From Lunularia cruciata (Eukaryota > Streptophyta > Marchantiopsida > Lunulariales > Lunulariaceae), in contig OX419759.1 in NCBI GenBank assembly GCA_948567375.1, positions 9,268,744-9,332,743 on the forward strand: 64,000 bases of DNA, given 5' to 3'. Each line of letters opens with the position of its first letter. The first letter of the stretch is position 1. This document shows positions 56,851 to 64,000 of the stretch, piece after piece. The notes under the pieces are model-generated. The model was not told where the DNA came from. It did no database searches and saw nothing but the letters and a program-made list of their open reading frames with translations. A program made the translations under genes and the position numbers.

Positions 56851-59800
56851 AATCTCTATTTGATTGAAATATCTTCTAAAGCATATCATTCACAATTGAA
56901 ATGATGGTGGATATCTATGTGTTTGCTTCTAGAATGATTTACAAGATTCTCAACCATGTATAGAGAGCACTTCTTATCTCCATGTGTTAGAGTTGGCCCG
57001 AATTAGGATTCACTCACAGAAATCTGTTAGAAGTGACTAAACCAAATTGCCTCTCTCATGGCAGTTGAAATTCCTTGATATTCTACTTATGGTGTAGAAA
57101 TAACTATGGTTTTTTGACGTAGACCACTACAACCGAGAGCTCTAGATCAAATTCAAAAAACAAAACTTATTGTTGACCATCTATCTATATGATTTGCTAA
57201 CCAATCAGAATCTATAAATCTGTGAAGGCTTTGATTAGCAATTTGTCATACGAACAACTTTTACTCTTTTGTTTTGAAGAGATACTTGAAATTTGTTTTA
57301 ACAATGGCAAGATGGTCCGTGGTAGGAGTTGAGCAAAATTGACTTACAAACTAACAACAAATGCAAAAACTGTGTAAGTTAGCAACATTACGTACGTACT
57401 TATCCTACTTGTCTTTCATATATTAATACTTCAATAGGCTGATGCAAAATTGTATTATTTAAGAAACCTTCCTTATTCATCTTGAGGGTAGTCTCAATTG
57501 GTGTAGTAAATGTTGTGCAACTTTGAAAACTTGATTGTTTCAATATGCTCTCCGATTACCTTTGTTGATCCAATGCAATGTAACCCACACCATAATCAGT
57601 TTTTATCTTCATCCCAAGACTCCACCTAGTGGTGATGGTCATTTCATCTTGAACTCTTGTTTTAATTGCAACACTAATAGGTCCAAATGAATTGGAAAGC
57701 ACTGGAGGGATTAGATCATCACCGTAAACTAGTATAATAACTAAATTAGGTTCTTTTGAACGTGTGTACAAGTAGACATTTACTTTTGATCAAACAAATT
57801 CAAGCTTTATGAGGAAAGCATCCAATTGTAACCACCAACATTTACATGATTGATGCAAACCTAAAGCTCTTTGCATAGGTCACATTGGTTGTTTGAACTT
57901 TATCTCATGACACATATATCTTGAAGGTAAATCATATATACTTACTTTATTAATGTAACATAAAAGTATGTTGTGTTAACATCCAATTGTAGAAAAATAA
58001 TATAAAGTGCATAGCAAGAGCCAATAAAGCGTGTAAAGTGGTTTGCTTAACCATAGGACAGAATGTCTCCTTGTACCCAATTCTATATTTTTGATGATTA
58101 AGTCCTGCTAGATGTCCTTTAAATTTCTAGATGCTTTCATCTAAATCACGCTTAACTTTGAAGATCCAATTGCTATCAATTATCTATTGTTGAGGTGATA
58201 ATTCCACCACATCCCAAGTATGTGGAATAACATTAGCTAGAAAAATTAGCTAACAGTGAAAATTGGCTTGGTAATACTTTCTGAGATGTTATATGTGATG
58301 GTCTAAGTTGAGCAGATGGAAGATTCATCAAAAGAGTACTTTCACTAATAGGGCGGAGTTGAAAACATATTGAAAACTTTAGAACAAATTTAAGAGGCCT
58401 AAGTGAAAGATTTTGGACTCAAAAGAAAAGGATGTTACTTGTCCTCTAGGAGAGAAAGAATTGCTTATACCCCCTCTCCCAATTTCTTTCATTGAGATCT
58501 TTCCATTAGTACTACTTCCATCTTTTTTGGAGTTTTTATAGAAAGATTCTTAAAATTTTCTCTTTGGTCAAACTTGTTTGACCAACCAAATGGAACCTGA
58601 GCTGACATGTCACAAATCCATATATATAATCTAAGGGTGTAGCTCTCTTGGAGACAATCTTTTCCACTAGATAATGAAGTTGGAGTGCTCCTTTAGGGCA
58701 TGAAAGTCTTAGTAATTTGAACTTATGTTCTTCTATCTTTGGATTATTACAATATGATTGTCTTCATGTGACTTCAATTTCTTTGTAATTGTCTCTTTCC
58801 ATTTTTTAGATTCTAGACATTGTAGAGCTTCATGAAATATCTTTGTTCACAAGGATCAATAAAGTAACCGTCTATCGTAGATATCATCCCAATAGTTTCA
58901 ATAACTTGATCAAAGGATGAAAATTTATCCTCAAACAATGTATGAATAACACATGGATAATCACTAAAGTGAAATGGTGGTCATATAATTCTTCTTGAGT
59001 GTAAATGAAGTAAAGAAATCATTTGATGTAGATTTTGTCAAGCCAAAAATAATAGATTGTTGATTGTTTTGTAAAGGAATTTAACTTGATTTTAGTTTTG
59101 TAGGTAGAAGGTCCAACAAAAAAGAATTTGAGATAAAGGATAAAAATGGAAGTGCTAGATGCACTTGGTAAAGTTGAAGATTTGTCGCACAAAATTTCAC
59201 TTGATTTTATTTTTGAGGGTTGCAGGTGAGAAGGAAAAGAATCTAGATAGGGATAATAAAGAAATAATTGCTAGATACTAAGAAATATATTACAGAAATA
59301 AGTGATTTTAGGCACAACTTTAGCATGCAATGCTTTTCAACATTGTGTCCATAAAGCATTAATATTGCTCCTTCAAAAAGTGTATGGTTTGCTTGCTTTG
59401 CAACACCCTTTTGTTGCAAAGAATAAAGACTTATACTTTGATCTATAGTAATATTTGCAAATATAAATAAAGCCATCTGGTTATTTATGTATTCACTATG
59501 TTTATAAAATCTTAATTTTTATCCTTGATTGTATATGAGAGAGAGTTTGAATTCTTAAAACACCAAAAATATAATTTCACTGGTTTTGTCTTTTAATCAA
59601 CGTAAATTCTCCTAGTTGCTAATGAAAGTAAGGATATACATTGAATTCCCAATTGAAGAAATGATAATTGGACCACATATATCAAAGTTTACTAATTTTA
59701 AAGGATGGCTGGAAGTGGTTGTTGATATCAAGAAAGGTTCTTTATGTTGTTTTCCTTGAAGACAAGACTCACACTTTGTTATGGCAATAGAGCTTAGTTT

Positions 59801-60245
59801 TAAGAAGATTTTTCTCCCTATATTTGATGCTATCAACATTCATATGTCCAAGCCTCTTGAGCCAAACCATGAGAGATAACTATGTTGACCTTATTCTTCC
59901 AAGAAGAGCTATCTTGGTATCATTAAGTTGAAGATAATATAACTTTCTATCTAAAATTTCTTGTGCAATCATGTATCAAAAGGAGTCAAGAATATAACAA
60001 GCTTTGTCTTCAAAATAAACTGTATGATGAGAAGCAACAATTTAACTTATGCTAAGTAAGTTGGTATGCACATTATTAGAATATAACATATATTTGATAG
60101 TGATCTATCTGAGTGTTAATTTGACATTGCTTCTTCCTATAGCCAAGAAATATCTCCTTTGGCAGTGAAGATGTTAATTGGATGTTCCTAGAGAAATTTA
60201 TAAATTTCTCCCAATCAAATATCACATTTGAAGATGCTCTCAAGG
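56851..60245 (-). mobile_element. Ty1/copia retrotransposon, copy 3, cut by a gypsy insertion
   Basis: Same insertion as in copies 1 and 2, with the same 3' deletion as copy 2 (joined at about 56855). RT box LVIILVYGDDLI and YGVGYIALDQQR at 57771-57560. Integrase entry CESCLQGKQHKEPF and LVNFDICGPI at 59839-59615. It contains the old solo LTR at 58221-58751. At 60245 it is interrupted by a gypsy LTR; copy 1 reads on without a break at about 20150. Confidence 0.82.
58221..58751. mobile_element. Old solo LTR within copia copy 3
   Basis: Runs from TGTGGAATAAC to TATTACA and is related to the LTR at 60246-60997. It is at the same position as 34471-35030 in copy 2. In copy 1 only its first ~55 bp survive (18541-18595), the rest being deleted. 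Confidence 0.65.
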
Positions 60246-60997
60246 TGTAATACCAATAGCTAGACATATCATCTAGAGTTGAAAATTGGCTAGGTACCAT
60301 AAGGAAAGATGTTATATATGATGGGCTAGGTAGATCACATAGAGGTGTCATCAAAAGAGTACTTCTACTAATATGGCAAGAGTTGAAAATAGCTTGAATT
60401 TGTAATACCAAAAGCTAAACATATTATCTAGAGGTGGAAATTGGCTTGGTAATATCTAGAATGATGTTATGCATAATGGTCTAGGTAGTTCAGATAGAGG
60501 TGTCACCAAAAGAGGACTTCTACTAATAGTGCAAGAGCCAAAAATAGCCTTGAAACTTCAAAGCAAATTTTGGAGGCCTAAATGGATGAATTAGGCCTTG
60601 AAAATGTTCAAAATGCCCCCCCTCTTAAGGTAAAGGAAAGGTTGGCCTTCCTTCCCCCAAGGTTTGTCTCATCAAGAACTTCCAATGGTACCTCACTTGA
60701 TTTGGAGAGTCTTAGAGGAAGATTCTCTAAAGATTCCTTCTAGTCAAAAATTGTTTGACCAACCAGGTAGGATTAGAGGCAACATGTCACCCATGCACAC
60801 AACCAATCTAAGGGGAGAGCTCAATTACAGGTCACTAATCCATGTATCTGATCCAAGGGTGGAGCTTCCTTTGGAAGAGTCCACTTTGAAATATAATACA
60901 ATCAAGGTGCTTCTTTGAAGCATCACAGGTTGATTATGAAATTGTGTATTTCTTCTTTTGTCATTGTCTTTAGGTCTCATATCCTCAAAATATTACA
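60246..60997 (+). repeat. 5' LTR of the right-edge gypsy element
   Basis: 752 bp, TGTAATA at the start and TATTACA at the end. Its reverse complement matches 61600-62337 through most of its length, for example the box with TTGTTTGACCA. The first ~90 bp are partly repeated at 60395-60480 (TGTAATACCAAAAGCTAAAC..). Confidence 0.88.
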
Positions 60998-60998
60998 A

Positions 60999-61010
60999 TG
61001 GTATAAGAGC
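60999..61010 (+). promoter_or_regulatory. Primer-binding site, degenerate
   Basis: TGGTATAAGAGC, one base from the tRNA-iMet primer site TGGTATCAGAGC, one base after the LTR. It fixes the orientation as plus. Confidence 0.85.
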
Positions 61011-61599
61011 AAGTGTTTCAATCCAAGAGAGCGGATCATGCCTCTTGGAAGAACATGGGTTACTGAGACAAAGTAATTTTTGAGGAGAGACATTATAGTG
61101 TAATTGATAGATATGGAGTGTGCTAGAGAGAGGATGGGATGGAGGCTCCATGAAGACAATATCCAACACCTTACTTTCTATTTTTGAATTGGCTACACAT
61201 CAAGATTTTATGTACATCAAATGTGAGCAAGTGAGAGTGTATCTTGTTTTTCATTTTGGAGTAGAGTTTATGGATGTAGTGATGAATCCACCAAACCCAG
61301 TGATTTTGCCTATGGTGATCTACAATAGAGAGTGGGATTTGACAATCTACATTCTGTTATGATGGATTTGATTATACTAAATCCTTTCCCTTTCAACACT
61401 CAAGTAGAAATCTGTTATGTGGTCCGACCACAGATAATGTTTATGGATTTCATAGTTTGCAACTTTGGTGAAGAATATTATCATTGAGTGATAGCCTCTA
61501 AGGTCCCAATGGTAGTTCTAGTAGTCTGTGCTCTATCTTGAGTAATCATATTAACCCTTTATTGAGAAAGGAAGTAGAAATTGAGGAGTGTTGTGTGTA

Positions 61600-62337
61600 T
61601 GTAATACTCCAAGGATAGGAGAAGAGAGAAAACACAAACTTCACACTCAAACCTTCAATGCCCCAAAGGAGCACATTCTCTTTATTATATAGACAAAGAG
61701 GATCTCCTCCAAGGAAGCTCCACCATAGGATTAGGCACATAGATAGGTGACATGTCAGAAAGCTCCACCCTTGGATTACTTACTTGGATGGGTGACATGT
61801 CGGTCTAGGTCCTATCTAGCTGGTCAAACAAGCTTTGACCGGAGGGAATCTTTTAGGGAATCTTCTTGTAGGAGTCTCAAAATCACGTGAGTAAGGTACC
61901 ATTGGAAAGCTCTTGACGAGAAAAACCAGGGGGGAAGGGAAGGCCAGCCCTTCCCTTTGTTGGGGGGGGGGGATACGCACATTTTGGAGGCCTAATTCAT
62001 CCATTGAGACCTCCAAAATTGCCTTCAAAGATTTCAAGCATATTTTGGTTCTTACTCTATTAGTAGAAGTCCCCTTTTGGTGATACCTCTTTCTCATCTG
62101 TTTAGTCCATCATGTGTAACATCTTTCTAGATGTTACCAAACCAATTCTCATCTTTAAATCATATGTCTAGCTATTGGTTCTAAGGTTCTCAAGTCTATT
62201 TTGGTTTTTGCTCTATTAGTAGTACTCTTTTGGTGATACTTCTATCTGATCTATTTTGACCATCATGTATAACATCATTCTAGATGTTACAAACTAAATT
62301 TCACATCCATATCATATGGCTAGCTCTTGGTATTACA
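61600..62337 (-). mobile_element. Solo LTR, inverted, inside the related gypsy element
   Basis: 738 bp with TGTAATA..TATTACA ends and perfect GTGTA duplications at 61595-61599 and 62338-62342. It is the reverse complement of the LTR at 60246. It has no primer site or purine tract on either side, so it is a separate solo LTR and not part of the host element. It includes a run of ten G at about 61962-61971. Confidence 0.9.
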
Positions 62338-62348
62338 GTGTAGGAATC

Positions 62349-63325
62349 ATGAATCCAACATTACAAGAGTTGATGCAAGGAATGTAGGGAATGTTGAATG
62401 AGTTTCAAGAGATCGAGATGACCATGAAGGCATTGAAAAGTCAATGTTCCTTCGGGAAATGATCAAGCAATGCATAAAGGGGAGTCGTCCCAAAACCCAA
62501 TACCAACAACCAAAGCACATGGAGAGTCACACATGCAAAGGACACCAACCCTGGTCGACAACGAGAGCCCATTATTACTACGGATGAAGAAGACTTGCAA
62601 CATTGAGCTTTACAAGGGACAATGTTCCATAGGAGTTATGGAGAATTGGATTTCAAGAATGAATTGATACTTTTGATTGTTTACAATTGAAATCACCGAT
62701 CGTTCTATTGGCGTGTTTGCATGGAGGTATGTGATTAATATGGCCCGCACATGGTATGATGCTTCAGAATGACCAATGTTGGCAAAAAGAAGGGAGGTCA
62801 CTTGGACGGGCATGCAAGAAGGATTGTTGAAGAACTTTCAATCAGTGGATTTGGTGCAAATGGCTTGAACCAAATATGGAGGCTGAAGTAGAAGAACAGT
62901 GTACAAGAATATGTGGAGGCATTTCTTGATTTACAAGTTGCAGTAACCAACATGAGTCTAGCAAAAGCTCTAGACAATTTCAAAAAAGGGTTGAAAGAGG
63001 AAATCTACCAAGAAGTAATGGTGCAAAACTCTCATATGGTTTTTGAAGCCATTGCTTGTGCTCAAAGAATAGCAAGGGTGCTAGGAGGAGGTGAAGGGGT
63101 CATCCCAAATCAACGTTATTGGGCTGAAACACAACAGTTTGGTGGACCAGTCCCTATGGAATTAGGCAATATTCAATTTAGAGAATAACAAGCATGATCG
63201 CCCCAAGAAGAATGGGGACAGGTTGAAGAAAGATGAGATAGGGTCCCACAAGGGGAAGGGACTCGGGTAGAACAGCATTGTTGTTACAATTTTGACCAAG
63301 TTGGGTACCTTGCCATCAATTGTTG
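62349..63325 (+). pseudogene. Gypsy gag remnant with zinc knuckle
   Basis: MNPTLQELMQGM at 62349 starts the gag reading, soon stopped. An open part at 62913-63188 (LAKALDNFKKGLKEEIYQEV, HMVFEAIACAQRIAR, PMELGNIQ) is a typical gypsy capsid end. A worn CCHC knuckle CYNFDQVGYLAINC follows at 63282-63323, with Phe for the second Cys and Tyr for His. Confidence 0.8.
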
Positions 63326-63577
63326 CACTCATTTTCCTAGAGGTCCTCAACCTCCATATAGGCAACCTTTGAACAACATGGAGAGAAGAATTGAAAAGGA
63401 AGATGCAAAAATCACCTTGAAAAAATGAAGATTGCTAGTAAATGTACCTCATGGCCTTATTGGCCCAATAGGAAAACAAAATAGTAGTGGAAGGAAGACG
63501 ACAAGTGCAAAGAGATTGAAAAAGATAAGATTACAATTGATTGTTTTAAATAGAGTCCTAGAAGGAAATCAGGTGAG

Positions 63578-63850
63578 AATATTGATGGACCTAGAGCAAT
63601 AGAGAATTTGTTGTCTCACTCTATTGCAATAAGATTGGAATGGATCTAGAGAAGGATGAGAATGAGGAAGTTGAATTACCTAATTGGTAGATATAGAGGA
63701 TTGAGTCGTCATCTAGAAAGGTAACACTCTATGTAGGAGAGTATTAGGAAGCAATTAAGTGGCAAATGAAATGCTTAGGTATGTCATGGATGGAGCACTA
63801 AAACCCCACAATTGATTGGAGGAAGAAATTAGTGAGGACTCACCAATGAA
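63578..63850 (+). pseudogene. Gypsy protease remnant
   Basis: AIENLLSHSIAIRL at about 63595 follows the place of the Asp-Ser-Gly active site, which is damaged (GATGGACCTAGAGC region). LGMSWMEH, a stop, and NPTIDWRK at about 63775-63830 mark the end of a gypsy protease. RT would lie beyond 64000. Confidence 0.68.
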
Positions 63851-64000
63851 GATCATTGGAGTTAAAGAGAGAGCACAGAGGCAAGAATCACCTCTATATG
63901 TCATAAGGACAATAACTATTTGTAAGTTAGATAGATGTTTCATGGGAGTAATAAGAGAATTCTAGATTGCATAACTCAATAGACAAGTTCTTGAGAAACT

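Larger units (their letters stand above)
60246..64000 (+). mobile_element. Ty3/gypsy retrotransposon, right part beyond the window
   Basis: 5' LTR 60246-60997, primer site 60999-61010, leader, gag, zinc knuckle, protease, then the window ends. The internal part is interrupted by an inverted solo LTR of the same family (61600-62337). The left target duplication is probably CAAGG (60241-60245). Copy 1 of the copia shows the uninterrupted site (CTCAAAGGCAAT at about 20147). Coding frames contain stops. Confidence 0.85.

Noticed and set aside
61600-62337. The second LTR as the 3' LTR of the element starting at 60246
   Set aside because: It is in the opposite orientation, has its own GTGTA duplications, and gag continues beyond it.
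1-64000. CRISPR arrays, rRNA or tRNA genes, bacterial operons
   Set aside because: No regularly spaced repeats, no tRNA-like folds or rRNA segments were recognised; the only tRNA-related sequences are LTR-element primer sites.

Overview
The window looks like nuclear DNA of a land plant. It contains a multi-exon gene with a plastid-type leader and GT..AG introns, a cytochrome P450 of the CYP71-like plan, LTR retrotransposons whose primer sites match the initiator-methionine tRNA (TGGTATCAGAGC), a short CCCTAAA telomere-type tract, and AT-rich intergenic DNA full of nested transposons. The species cannot be read from the sequence. A LINE family with a restriction-enzyme-like endonuclease and a retroelement carrying a cytosine methyltransferase domain make a non-flowering plant more likely than a typical angiosperm; this is inference.

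Layout. 1-1500 (minus): 5' part of an SLC4/band-3-type anion transporter gene, running off the left edge. 1500-5250: its upstream region, then AT-rich DNA with one truncated LINE copy. 5250-48300: two tandem copies of one large segment. Each copy is [host flank][Ty1/copia element, minus][short host spacer][LINE, minus][ParB/sulfiredoxin-like gene, plus][P450 pseudogene, minus]. Copy 1 is about 5250-31767 and copy 2 about 31768-48310. A third, partial copy (flank plus copia) is at about 55590-60245. Copy 1 is longer because its copia element is split at 9087 by a Ty3/gypsy chromovirus (9087-18322), whose left LTR is itself split by a full-length LINE (9281-13005): three elements nested in one another. 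50440-50519 is a perfect long inverted repeat. 51500-55600 (plus) is a decayed retroelement with gag-like, unknown, C5-cytosine-methyltransferase-like and reverse transcriptase pieces. 60246 to the right edge is another Ty3/gypsy element (LTR, primer site, gag, protease) carrying an inverted solo LTR of its own family.

The duplicated copies act as empty sites for each other, so many insertions are resolved to the base with target-site duplications. The two P450-side LINEs went in independently about 45 bp apart after the duplication. One solo LTR broke the ParB-like gene in copy 1, and a relative of it sits in the P450 intron of copy 2. The third copy shows the unoccupied sites of the chromovirus and of a short LINE fragment.

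The only genes that look potentially functional are the left-edge transporter and the copy-2 ParB-like gene. The rest is transposon remains or pseudogenes. The most unusual item is the methyltransferase-bearing retroelement at 51500-55600.
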